Assembly: GCA_963785415.1 (NCBI GenBank)
Contig: CAWAVB010000001.1
Span: forward strand, 186,001-250,000
Length of the DNA stretch: 64,000 nt
From: Bog-793 sp963785415
GTDB lineage: Bacteria > Actinomycetota > Acidimicrobiia > Acidimicrobiales > Bog-793
Direction of reading: 5' to 3'
In this document: positions 54,903 through 61,932 of the stretch, one piece after another
Layout of the letters: each line of letters starts with the position of its first letter
How positions within the stretch are numbered: the first letter of the stretch is position 1
Program-made: the position numbers and the translations under genes
The notes under the pieces: model-generated
The model's database searches: none
Told to the model about the DNA's origin: nothing
The model's input: the letters and a program-made list of their open reading frames with translations, nothing else

Positions 54903-55343
54903 ACGGTCGCCGAGGCGAGGGAGCGCCCCGCTGTCTTCGCCGGCAAGCGCGTCGAGCGACTCGCATCCCACCTCGAGGCGTGAGTGCGCGGCTGGGGCGG
55001 AAGCCGGTTGTGGTCGGCCATTCGTTCGGCGGGCTACTGGCCCAGATTCTTGCGGGCGGCGGTGTCGGTCGCGATCAGCCCCGCGCCGTTCCAGGACGCT
55101 CTCGCGAACATCAACCCGTGGACCGACAAGAATCCGGTGAGGGGTCCGTTGCTGATCATTGCGGGCGCCAAGCACCGGTTCAACCCGTCAGCGGTGGCCA
55201 GGTCGGCGTACAAGCACCAGCGACGGAACGGCGCCGTGACCGAGTTTGCCGAGCTCCCTAGCCGCGGGCACTCGCTCACGATCGATGTCGGCTGGAGGGC
55301 AGTCGCCGAGACTGCCCTCGGTTTCATTCGCCGATTCGAGTAG
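54903..55343 (+). pseudogene. Decayed copy of the alpha/beta hydrolase at 48912
   Basis: Three reading frames carry successive pieces of the same protein. TVAEARERPAVF (frame 1) ends at a stop at 54984-54986; SARLGRKPVVVGHSFGGLLAQ (frame 2) runs up to about 55053; AAVSVAISPAPF to the end (frame 3) closes with ETALGFIRRFE. Two frameshifts and loss of about 65 residues between APF and QDALANINPW were seen by comparison. It cannot make a functional enzyme. This is a dispersed duplicate, so recombination between the copies is possible. Confidence 0.8.
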
Positions 55344-55467
55344 GCAGCTCGCCACCTCGTCTCCGGGCGCGCTGACGGGCCATCGCCCGGCGGCATGCCC
55401 CTCGATTCACGAAGGCCACGGGTGGCGAACGTTCATGGGTCTCGGTCCCGATCCACCCGGGTTGTGA

Positions 55468-55767
55468 TCATCCATGCATCAACTTGACGACGTCGAGGTT
55501 GAAGAACGTCGGAGGGCCGTCGAGGAGCGCCGCCATGCGCTTGGACGCAGCGTCGGTGCGGGGGTCGTTGGATTGCTCCATGGCTTCGTCGTAGGAGTTG
55601 TACTCGCCGATGACGAAGAAGTGGCCAGGCCGGTCCCGGTCCTCAGTGAGGAGCATCCGGGTGGACCGCGCCGCGTCGCCGAGATCTTCCTGAACCTTCT
55701 CGGCGAACGCGCGAATCTCCTCGCTGTGCGAGGTCTTGAACTCCATGATCTGGATGTGTCCCGGCAT
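55468..55767 (-). CDS. Antibiotic biosynthesis monooxygenase-like (ABM) small protein
   Basis: 99 residues, one ferredoxin-like alpha+beta domain. PGHFFVIGEYNSYDEAMEQS is typical of the dimeric ABM fold. Such proteins act as monooxygenases or stress-related binders; no specific role is inferred. It is monocistronic, on the opposite strand to the hydrolase remnant. Confidence 0.7.
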   Translation of the reverse strand: MPGHIQIMEFKTSHSEEIRAFAEKVQEDLGDAARSTRMLLTEDRDRPGHFFVIGEYNSYDEAMEQSNDPRTDAASKRMAALLDGPPTFFNLDVVKLMHG

Positions 55768-56234
55768 CTCATCCCCCGTTCCGCCGTCCGGAGGCGGACC
55801 GGACCGGCAATCTGATCGACGGTAACGCCGAAAGAGGCCGAATCCGGCCGTTCTCTTCGACCTTAGGGATTCAACCGATGGCCGACACTGGAGACTACGA
55901 AGTCGAAGTTCTCGTACGTCATTGCAGGTCTGGGCAAATCAGATGTCAGCCCGACGCCGACGTGCGCGGGTGAGTTAGCAACTGAAGGTGAAATTGAGTT
56001 ACCCCGCGGCGTTGGTGTCGACAACACCGGAGACGTACTGACCGCTGACGCCGGAGCGTGACGCCGGAGCGGGGCACGTAGTCCGCAGCAAGACACGGGA
56101 CCGGTCTCGCGCGCACCGGGCCGCCCGGAGGCAGGTTCCATTGGGCGGTCAACCGATCACCAATGTGCTGAGACCGGCCCCGCCGCCCGTCGCCCCGTTT
56201 CCGGACGGGACGGGCGGGAGCGACCGTCGACCGT
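55768..56234. other. Intergenic region with a short tandem repeat
   Basis: 467 bases, no gene supported. Two adjacent copies of TGACGCCGGAGCG occur near 56043-56068. Nothing else was noticed. Confidence 0.4.
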
Positions 56235-57131
56235 TCAGCCGGGTGTCGTCTCGAACGTGCCCGTGAGCCTGTGCGCCTTCGTCGGGCGGATGGGGGAGCG
56301 CGCCACCACCTTGTAGGTGGTGAAGAGCAGGCCGTAGTGGGTCGGGATGGCTTGACCGAGCTCGATCGTGACGGGGTAGGAGAAGACCTTGCCCGCGACG
56401 CACGTCGGTGTGCAGTCGTTCTCGACGAGACGGCCAAGACCGCGGGCTCCGTGGGCCGTCCACGTCGACCAGGTCAGCTCGTCGACGAGCGAGTTGAAGT
56501 CGGCACAGGCGAACACGATCTCGGAGGGTCGTGCGCGCGGACCCCCGAGACACGGCATGACTCCTGGCACGCCCGGGCCGGGGACGGTGCCGCCCCCGAT
56601 CGCCTTGGGCGGGTAGTCAGACGCCGGGGCGAGTGGAGCACAGAGATCGCGCGCCCCGACGTGGCAGGCCGCTTGGGCCGCCCCGGCGGCTCCGGGTAAC
56701 GAACCGAGCGCGCTGCCGATCTCGACGATGGCGAAACGTCGGGCGCTCGGCGCCTCGATCTTGACGATCATGATCGCGGGTCCGACCGAGGCGATGAGCC
56801 CGCACTCCACGTCCGTCCCGGTTCGCAGGCGCGCGTCCGGTGGCCCGCAGTTGACGCCGGCGACGTCGACAGCCGTGGCGCCGGGTGCTTTCCCGGTGTC
56901 GAGCATCGCCGCGATCCGGGCGTCGAGACGCAGAAGGCCCCCGGAAGGGTTCGTGAAGCTGTGGGTCGAGAGTGCCGGGGGCTTCGCCGGGCCGGAGCTC
57001 GTGAGAGCGAACGCCGTCGCCGCGACGCCGGCGGCGAGAAGGATCGCCGCGGAGGCGAGCCACCACGGCTTCCTGGACAGCCGGGCGATTGAGAACCGAC
57101 GGACGCGTTCGGCCCCGGGTCCCGGTGTCAT
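56235..57131 (-). CDS. Secreted or membrane-anchored protein, DUF4333-like segment
   Basis: 298 residues. A cytoplasmic basic head, one membrane segment (about 24-48) and an extracytoplasmic Cys-containing domain. Residues about 65-110 (VNCGPPDAR, TDVECGLIAS) resemble DUF4333-like small beta domains. The remaining Cys pairs suggest disulfides. Function unknown. The ATG at 57131 has a weak ribosome binding site; upstream frame is not supported. Confidence 0.6.
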   Translation of the reverse strand: MTPGPGAERVRRFSIARLSRKPWWLASAAILLAAGVAATAFALTSSGPAKPPALSTHSFTNPSGGLLRLDARIAAMLDTGKAPGATAVDVAGVNCGPPDARLRTGTDVECGLIASVGPAIMIVKIEAPSARRFAIVEIGSALGSLPGAAGAAQAACHVGARDLCAPLAPASDYPPKAIGGGTVPGPGVPGVMPCLGGPRARPSEIVFACADFNSLVDELTWSTWTAHGARGLGRLVENDCTPTCVAGKVFSYPVTIELGQAIPTHYGLLFTTYKVVARSPIRPTKAHRLTGTFETTPG

Positions 57132-57290
57132 GTCGTCAGAGCCCGGGTCGCGAAAGCGGCGGTCGGTCCGGAGCGCACACCCGCTGCGTAGGTCACGCCC
57201 GTACTTTGCCACCAGCGGCGACGTGGGCGGGGACAGACGGATCGGCCGCCGGGCGCCGCGGACTCGTCGGGCACCCGATAGACAACGGGC

Positions 57291-58307
57291 GTGGATCTTC
57301 GCATCGACAAGGTCGTGGACGGGGCGGGGGCGCGTGCCTGGCACGCGATCGCCGACGTCTGCGTGCCGTTCGACCACCCCGGGCTCCTCGCCGACCCGCT
57401 GCAGGAGGTGCTCGCCTACCTCCGCGACGTTCCGCGCTGCCAGAAGAAGGACTTCTGGACGAAGGAGTTCTGGGTCGCCCGGGCGGGTGAAGCGACGGTC
57501 GCCGCCGGGTCGGTCGAGCTCTCACTTGTTGACAACCTGCACCTCGCGGGCATCGAGATCGACGTTCCACCCAAGCTGCGCCGCCGTGGGTACGGGCGCG
57601 AGATGCTCGAGTTTCTGCGCATCCAATGTCGATCGGCGGGCCGCTCGACCCTCGTTGGCCACGTCGGAGCCCCGCTCGGAGGGACGTCGCCGGGGGAGCC
57701 CTTCGCCACAGCCGTCGGCGCGCGGATGGTCCTCGAGGAGGTCCGCAGCGAGCTGAGAACAGCCATGATAGATCGTCGTGCATTGACAGAGCTTGAAGAG
57801 CAGTCTGAGGCCGACGCGGCCGGGTACGAGGTCGTCCAGTGGATCGATCGTGCGCCAGGCGACGTAGTCGAGCAGTTGGCCCAGCTCAGGGCGAGTTTTC
57901 TCACCGAGGCGCCGATGGGTGGCCTGAGTCTCGAGCCCGAGCGCTGGGACGTCGCACGGTTCCGCGAGTGGGAACAGGAGACCGTCGAACGCGGACGGCT
58001 ACGGGTGGCGACCGGTGCGCGTCACGTGCCTTCAGGGCGCCTCGTTGGCTATACCGAGATCACGGTGCCACGGTCCCGGCCGCAGGCCGCCTACCAGTGG
58101 GACACGCTCGTCGCGCCCGACCATCGCGGGCACCGGCTGGGACTCCTGATGAAGATCGCGAACCTCTGGCAGTTGGATCGCGAGATCGTGGGCGTCGAGA
58201 CGGTCCAGACATGGAACGCGCAAGAGAACTCGCACATGGTGGCGATCAACGAGGCGATGGGTTTCCGCGCGGTCGAGAGGTACGGGGAGTGGCAGATGGA
58301 GATCTGA
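57291..58307 (+). CDS. Tandem GNAT-type N-acetyltransferase
   Basis: 338 residues with two GNAT-like halves. The first has acetyl-CoA motif PPKLRRRGYGREMLEFL, the second APDHRGHRLGLLMKI and the terminal WNAQENSHMVAINEAMGF. Such enzymes acetylate amines on small molecules, including antibiotics. GTG 57291 was taken as start. It ends 33 bases before the dif-like site, so it is the last host gene before the integrated element. Confidence 0.85.
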   Translation: MDLRIDKVVDGAGARAWHAIADVCVPFDHPGLLADPLQEVLAYLRDVPRCQKKDFWTKEFWVARAGEATVAAGSVELSLVDNLHLAGIEIDVPPKLRRRGYGREMLEFLRIQCRSAGRSTLVGHVGAPLGGTSPGEPFATAVGARMVLEEVRSELRTAMIDRRALTELEEQSEADAAGYEVVQWIDRAPGDVVEQLAQLRASFLTEAPMGGLSLEPERWDVARFREWEQETVERGRLRVATGARHVPSGRLVGYTEITVPRSRPQAAYQWDTLVAPDHRGHRLGLLMKIANLWQLDREIVGVETVQTWNAQENSHMVAINEAMGFRAVERYGEWQMEI

Positions 58308-58340
58308 GCCCCGGCAGGCGGCTGTTCTGGGTTTTGGTAG

Positions 58341-58368
58341 ACCGCCGATAAGGTTCGTTATGTAAGGT
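58341..58368 (+). other. dif-like Xer recombination site (left junction)
   Basis: A 28-base site reads as an 11-bp XerC-type arm ending CCGATAA, a 6-bp centre GGTTCG, and an 11-bp XerD-type arm starting TTATGTAAG. Arms match the E. coli dif pattern (ATAA-N6-TTATGT), and the two arms are inverted repeats at 7 of 11 positions. It overlaps the left 24-bp direct repeat. I infer the chromosomal dif site, hence a position near the replication terminus. Confidence 0.65.
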
Positions 58369-58375
58369 TACGGGA
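58352..58375 (+). repeat. 24-bp direct repeat, left copy (dif centre plus XerD arm)
   Basis: Begins GGTTCGTTATGT and ends GTTACGGGA; identical to 61795-61818. Bases directly outside differ on both sides. Confidence 0.9.
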
Positions 58376-58380
58376 TACGG

Positions 58381-58398
58381 TGTCGCAGGACTGCGACA
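58381..58398 (+). other. Perfect hairpin next to the left repeat
   Basis: TGTCGCAG-GA-CTGCGACA, an 8-bp stem 5 bases inside the element. Possible single-strand fold of attP or part of a rolling-circle origin. Confidence 0.6.
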
Positions 58399-58447
58399 GG
58401 GCGCGGCTACGGTCCCCTCGCCGGCACAACCGGGCGGTACGTTGTCA

Positions 58448-58464
58448 GTCTCAGGGGCTGAGAC
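58448..58464 (+). promoter_or_regulatory. Palindrome GTCTCA-N5-TGAGAC (operator candidate 1)
   Basis: Part of an 8-bp-stem hairpin (58446-58466); another TGAGAC half-site follows at 58465. It lies 16 bases upstream of ATG 58481. The same palindrome with the same spacing overlaps the start of the rep gene. Confidence 0.6.
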
Positions 58465-58480
58465 TGAGACGGGTGTGCGG

Positions 58481-58810
58481 ATGGCCGAGCGGCGGGGAGA
58501 CAACGGGGAGTTCGGCACGAGGACGCGCCCGAGCGGTCTTGTGGTGGTCGAGCGGCCTCGACGGTCGGGAGATTCGGAGGCCGCCGTGGAGAAGGTTGTC
58601 TCAGGGGCGGTGAGAGATGCGCTGGAGGCTTTCCTGCGAGCCGCGGTGTACGAGCTGGGCGAGCATGCGCGCCGGGGCGGGACGGCCTACGGGGCTGCGG
58701 TTGTGCTGCGGCGAGTGGGTCGAGAACACGGTGTGCCGTACGCGGATCGGATACCACTCCCCCGGCCGACCCGGGCCGAGACGGAGGCGGCTCGTTGGGG
58801 AGGCGGGTGA
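58481..58810 (+). CDS. Element ORF 1, 3' part of a gene split by integration
   Basis: 109 residues from ATG 58481; hypothetical. It contains a helical segment (AVRDALEAFLRAAVYELGEHA) and a Pro/Arg-rich tail, with no known family. The frame is open upstream without a stop to the repeat. In the circular form it would join, in frame, the zinc-ribbon ORF that starts at 61645, making about 202 residues. In the integrated state translation may start at ATG 58481 or upstream TTG 58442, but neither has a good ribosome binding site. Confidence 0.5.
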   Translation: MAERRGDNGEFGTRTRPSGLVVVERPRRSGDSEAAVEKVVSGAVRDALEAFLRAAVYELGEHARRGGTAYGAAVVLRRVGREHGVPYADRIPLPRPTRAETEAARWGGG

Positions 58811-58908
58811 GAAGCAATTTTGGGTAGTGGGGTGGCTTGGTGTCGCTTGCGCTGTCGCTTTCACCCGGCTGGTGAGCGATGCTTGACCAGAAGCGCTGAG
58901 GGGTGACC

Positions 58909-59451
58909 ATGTTGCACACTCTCAAATCAGCCATAGCCCTCTTAATCGCCGGAGCCGCAATTGCCGCCTGTGGCACATCCGTCCCAAGCGCAAACAAAGG
59001 GAGCACGACGACAACGGCGGCGGGGTCCAGCTCCTCGATTCCGGGTGCCGGACCGCCGCTGCTCATGCTCGCGTCCTGCGCCGTTGGAACCTACTTATTT
59101 CCTACGGAGGATGGCGACGGTCCTAACGAGCCATTTGCGGGCGAAAGGATCACGGTGACAGACAACTGGCCCGAGGAGACGGTTGTCGAAGTCATCAGCC
59201 TTGTTGTCGTGTTCTACGACCACGGGACAGAGGTCGGTTCCATACTTGCCAGCGAATATGGCGACACCGGCACGGCCTCAGGCGCCTCTGCGTATGTGAA
59301 TGCCCTCGACCCGGCTCCTGTCTATCTGACCTTCGAGCAATCGCAGACCTGGACGCTTCCAGCCGGATGGACGGGTATGGCGAACAGCTGCACGGTCGTA
59401 GCACTCACCTCGTCGCCTCAGGTTCCCCAGGACCAGCTGGGTCAGGATTAG
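58909..59451 (+). CDS. Predicted lipoprotein of the element
   Basis: 180 residues. A signal peptide with lipobox (AIAAC, lipidated Cys21) is followed by a Ser/Thr/Gly-rich spacer and a beta-rich domain (VTDNWPEETVVEVISLVVVF). No family was recognised. GAGGGG ahead of ATG 58909 fixes the start. Base composition is less GC-rich than the host genes. It may be cargo acting on the cell surface, for example superinfection exclusion, but this is a guess. Confidence 0.65.
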   Translation: MLHTLKSAIALLIAGAAIAACGTSVPSANKGSTTTTAAGSSSSIPGAGPPLLMLASCAVGTYLFPTEDGDGPNEPFAGERITVTDNWPEETVVEVISLVVVFYDHGTEVGSILASEYGDTGTASGASAYVNALDPAPVYLTFEQSQTWTLPAGWTGMANSCTVVALTSSPQVPQDQLGQD

Positions 59452-59522
59452 GGGACCGACACAGTTGGCGCACCCACTGAGGAGTCGCGTGCGCTGAAAC
59501 AACAGCGCTTTATGATCGGCAG

Positions 59523-59783
59523 ATGGTCTCGGATGAGGAGATTCTTGCCTACCTTTTGCGGCGCGGAATCCTGTGGCCCTCCATCGCGATGGTTCGTCGC
59601 GATTTCCCGCGGTGGCGCACTCGCCTATCGATGATGGGGGTCAGCTCCCTGGACCCGCTTGTCACCAACAAGACAATGAACCTGATCATCAATCAGGCCA
59701 TCAAGAAGGCATCGCCCGTTTACGATCGTTCGACTAATCATCGCCTGCGAAATGAAAGTGGTATGCGACCACCGAAGCCATAA
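59523..59783 (+). CDS. Small hypothetical protein of the element
   Basis: 86 residues, ATG 59523, no strong ribosome binding site. The protein is basic with a helical N-terminus (SDEEILAYLLRRGILWP) and no family match. Low GC content relative to flanks suggests foreign origin. Reading is plausible rather than proven. Confidence 0.45.
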   Translation: MVSDEEILAYLLRRGILWPSIAMVRRDFPRWRTRLSMMGVSSLDPLVTNKTMNLIINQAIKKASPVYDRSTNHRLRNESGMRPPKP

Positions 59784-59797
59784 GTCATTGATACACC

Positions 59798-59816
59798 CGT
59801 GTCGCTGTTCGACACG
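59798..59816 (+). other. Hairpin between element genes
   Basis: CGTGTCG-CTGTT-CGACACG, 7-bp stem; flanking ACAC/TGT extends it with one bulge. Candidate terminator or replication-origin structure. Confidence 0.5.
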
Positions 59817-59841
59817 TGTCTCGTGAGCGGGCGTGGGTCGC

Positions 59842-59860
59842 GGTCTCAATCCGCGAGACC
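59842..59860 (+). promoter_or_regulatory. GGTCTC/GAGACC inverted repeat (operator candidate 2)
   Basis: GGTCTC-N7-GAGACC, a relative of the GTCTCA/TGAGAC palindrome, 19 bases upstream of GTG 59880. Confidence 0.45.
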
Positions 59861-59879
59861 GAGGGAGTAAGGTGAAGTC

Positions 59880-60245
59880 GTGGCCAAGAAGCACCAGGTG
59901 ACGTGGGCAGAAGTGGCGCTTCGGAGCGGGGGCGTTCGGGCAGTGCCTCGGGCGTTCAAGTTCGCGCTTGGATGGGGCCTCGCGACGGCGGAGCTGGGAC
60001 GAGAGCCGGCGAACGTCGAGGAGTACGCGGCCGTTATGGACGAGAGTCGCGCGACCGCTTTTCGTGATCAGCAGGCTTTCCGGAAGGCGTTCCCCCGCGA
60101 GGTGAGTCCGCTGAGAATGAACCAGCTTTCGGGCGCGCAGGCTCGGTACGACGAGCTGTGGCGGACGCTGCACGACCGGAAGAAGGTCGCCTGGGAAGCA
60201 CAGGCGGTGTACTTCGTCCTCGGTGCTGCGCCGGCGATTGGCTGA
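59880..60245 (+). CDS. Hypothetical protein upstream of rep
   Basis: 121 residues. It contains WAEVALRSGGVRAVPRAFKF, then a segment rich in Arg and aromatic residues (FRDQQAFRKAFP). I did not recognise a family. Position just before rep, on a rolling-circle element, would fit an accessory replication or copy-control protein. GTG start with AAGGTG upstream. Confidence 0.6.
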   Translation: MAKKHQVTWAEVALRSGGVRAVPRAFKFALGWGLATAELGREPANVEEYAAVMDESRATAFRDQQAFRKAFPREVSPLRMNQLSGAQARYDELWRTLHDRKKVAWEAQAVYFVLGAAPAIG

Positions 60246-60337
60246 GGTTCGCCGGGGCCTGGCCGGCGCGACGCCCCCCGGCGGGTGACCGAGGGACGAG
60301 GGATCCGCCGGGAGCGGACGCCGGCAGTCGCTGATAC

Positions 60338-60375
60338 TGAGACAGGGGGGCCGCTATGGTCTCAGTTCATGAGAC
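60338..60375 (+). promoter_or_regulatory. Operator candidate 3 overlapping the rep start
   Basis: Contains TGAGAC (60338-60343) and the palindrome GTCTCA-N5-TGAGAC (60359-60375). ATG 60369 of rep lies inside the palindrome, and a TATGGT -10-like hexamer (60354-60359) sits 9 bases ahead, so a repressor here would block initiation. Confidence 0.55.
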
Positions 60376-61226
60376 CGCTATTACTTGATAGAGGGACGGA
60401 TTCCCTCCATAGCGACGATCTTCTCCCTGCTCAGGGCCGGTATGTCGTTACGGCGTGGCTCACTGTTGGCGAGGCGACGATCATCTTCCGACCCGCTGGG
60501 CTGACCAGGCGGGGAGGGTTGTCTGAGGAAGGACTGCGCACCGACCGAAGTGAGCTTGTGTCTCGCTCTGTGCGGCGTTCGGTTGGCAATCTCGGGCGCT
60601 ACGTGGCGCACAACAAGCTGGCCGAGATGATGACGCTTACGTACGAGGCAGAGCCGTCGTTGGATGAAGTTTCGCCTCACCTGGAGCATTTCTGGCGGCG
60701 CTGGTGCCGTGCGACCGGAAGGCAACTTCCGCCATATGTGATCGTTCCCGAGTGGGGACCGGCAAACGGTCGACTTCATCTCCACGGGGGCATCAACTGG
60801 TGGGCGGAGCTCGGGGCCGTCGAGGTGTGTGACTGCTGCGCTCGGTCGGCGTTGCGGCGCAAGCGGACGATCCCGCCGGCTGGTTGCCTCTGCGTCGGTT
60901 GTCTGTGGGGTCATGGCTTCGTCGGTGCACCGGAGCGGTATGACGCGAAGCCCTGGCAGCTGGCGGCGTACCTGACGAAGTACCTGGCCAAGAACATGGA
61001 TCGGCAGCCTTTCGGTCGCCAGCGATACCGGGTGGCAAAGGGATTTCAGCCCCGTCCGACGGTCTTGCGCTATAGGAGCGCCGACGAGGCCCGGCGGGGG
61101 ATGCTGATGGCCTTTGGTGGCGAGCTGCCGTCGTACACATGGTCGAGCGAAAATCCGCAATATCGGGACGGTGAGCCGGTGCCGCAGCCCGCCTATTTCT
61201 ACGAGTTCTATTCGTGGGCCGGTTGA
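60369..61226 (+). CDS. HUH rolling-circle replication initiator (Rep)
   Basis: 285 residues from ATG 60369 (a GTG at 60285 would add 28 residues). HUH motifs are in order: motif I AEMMTLTYEAE, the HUH pair His137-Leu-His139 in NGRLHLHGG, and the catalytic Tyr motif Tyr201-Leu-Thr-Lys204-Tyr205 in AAYLTKYLAK. A Cys-rich segment between motifs II and III (CDCC, then CLCVGC) may bind zinc. The protein should nick one strand and start rolling-circle replication, as in inovirus and small-plasmid Reps. No Shine-Dalgarno is seen, so a leaderless start is possible. Confidence 0.8.
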   Translation: MRPLLLDRGTDSLHSDDLLPAQGRYVVTAWLTVGEATIIFRPAGLTRRGGLSEEGLRTDRSELVSRSVRRSVGNLGRYVAHNKLAEMMTLTYEAEPSLDEVSPHLEHFWRRWCRATGRQLPPYVIVPEWGPANGRLHLHGGINWWAELGAVEVCDCCARSALRRKRTIPPAGCLCVGCLWGHGFVGAPERYDAKPWQLAAYLTKYLAKNMDRQPFGRQRYRVAKGFQPRPTVLRYRSADEARRGMLMAFGGELPSYTWSSENPQYRDGEPVPQPAYFYEFYSWAG

Positions 61227-61498
61227 GGGTGTCTGACACGTCTGCGGTGCTCCGTGCTTCGGAGCGCTGTTGGACGGCAATGGACCTCTTACGAGGCCTT
61301 GTGGTCGCCTCCGACAGAGTTCAGGCGGGCATCGGCGAGGCGGTGCGGGCGGCCTGGCGCGACGGTGCTACCGGGTTGGAGCTTGCCGCGATTCTTGGGG
61401 TTGATCGTTCGACGGTGTATCGGCGATACCTCTCCCCCGCTGGCGAGCCCGCAGGCACGGTCAAGGGCGGCCATGAGGCCGACAGAGTGAACCCTTGA
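61223..61498 (+). CDS. Small helix-turn-helix protein
   Basis: 91 residues from TTG 61223, overlapping the rep stop (TTGA); GTG 61214 and GTG 61229 are alternatives. The core EAVRAAWRDGATGLELAAIL then VDRSTVYRRYL is a helix-turn-helix of the resolvase/MerR-like sort. It is the best candidate for binding the GTCTCA/TGAGAC sites, but this is inference. Confidence 0.6.
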   Translation: MRVSDTSAVLRASERCWTAMDLLRGLVVASDRVQAGIGEAVRAAWRDGATGLELAAILGVDRSTVYRRYLSPAGEPAGTVKGGHEADRVNP

Positions 61499-61585
61499 CG
61501 GTGGCGAGGAGCGACCGATCCTGGGTCGCGGAACGCCCCGAGGGCGTTCCTGGGTGCTTCGGGGTCGATGCGATAGGCGGTCTCA

Positions 61586-61613
61586 CCCGTAACACGCGTA
61601 ACTATCCCGTAAC
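61586..61613 (+). repeat. Three CGTAAC iterons, related to the att repeat
   Basis: CGTAAC occurs at 61588, 61597 and 61608. The last copy, TCCCGTAAC (61605-61613), is the exact complement of the GTTACGGGA that ends both 24-bp repeats. A GTCTCA half-site precedes the cluster at 61580. Confidence 0.5.
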
Positions 61614-61644
61614 GGCTGGGTTGAGCGACGTAGTGTCTCGGGCT

Positions 61645-61932
61645 ATGGCTCGCGGACGAGTTGCATCTACTGATCGGCACTGTCCTGTTTGTGGAAGGCG
61701 CGCGCTGATGGACGTGCGCGCGACGTACTGCTCGTCTGCCTGTAAACAGGCGGCATATCGTCGCAGATTGCAACAGTCGGAAACGTCCCGGCAGGGTTCG
61801 TTATGTAAGGTTACGGGACTGGGGCGTCGGACGGAGCCGATCGGCGAGGTTCCCCGGGTTAGCTGTCCGGGAGCGCGGCATGGACGCGGAGCGGCCCGTC
61901 CGGCACACGCTCGAGAATCGCATAGCAGGTGA
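61645..61932 (+). CDS. Zinc-ribbon ORF, 5' part of a gene split by integration
   Basis: The first 58 codons belong to the element: a zinc ribbon with Cys13, Cys16, Cys29, Cys33 (HCPVCGRR and YCSSACKQAAYRRR), common in actinobacterial mobile elements. At the right 24-bp repeat the reading frame leaves the element and continues into host DNA to 61932, giving an artificial 95-residue protein. In the circle it would instead run into the ORF at 58376-58810. ATG 61645 was preferred over TTG 61495. Confidence 0.55.
   Translation: MARGRVASTDRHCPVCGRRALMDVRATYCSSACKQAAYRRRLQQSETSRQGSLCKVTGLGRRTEPIGEVPRVSCPGARHGRGAARPAHARESHSR
61795..61818 (+). repeat. 24-bp direct repeat, right copy
   Basis: Identical to 58352-58375. 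The preceding 11 bases (CGTCCCGGCAG) replace the XerC-like arm seen at the left site and keep only about four of its last eight positions. Confidence 0.9.

Larger units (their letters stand above)
58352..61794 (+). mobile_element. Xer/dif-integrated rolling-circle element (3,443 bp)
   Basis: The unit is bounded by perfect 24-bp direct repeats (58352-58375 and 61795-61818). It carries, all in one direction, a small ORF, a lipoprotein, two unknown proteins, an HUH Rep, an HTH protein and a zinc-ribbon ORF. Several genes are less GC-rich than the flanks. There is no integrase, as expected for elements that use the host XerC/XerD. The right site keeps the centre and XerD arm but has a different XerC arm. 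No Zot-like ATPase or coat protein was found, so it may be a satellite or plasmid. Confidence 0.7.

Noticed and set aside
58796..58886. Short frame with a hydrophobic stretch (FWVVGWLGVACAVAF), possible phage coat protein
   Set aside because: It lacks a start codon with a ribosome binding site and a signal or coat-like layout; only the helix supports it.
58352..61818. Complete filamentous phage (inovirus) prophage
   Set aside because: Rep and dif-type integration fit, but no Zot/pI ATPase, coat protein or assembly genes could be found in 3.4 kb.
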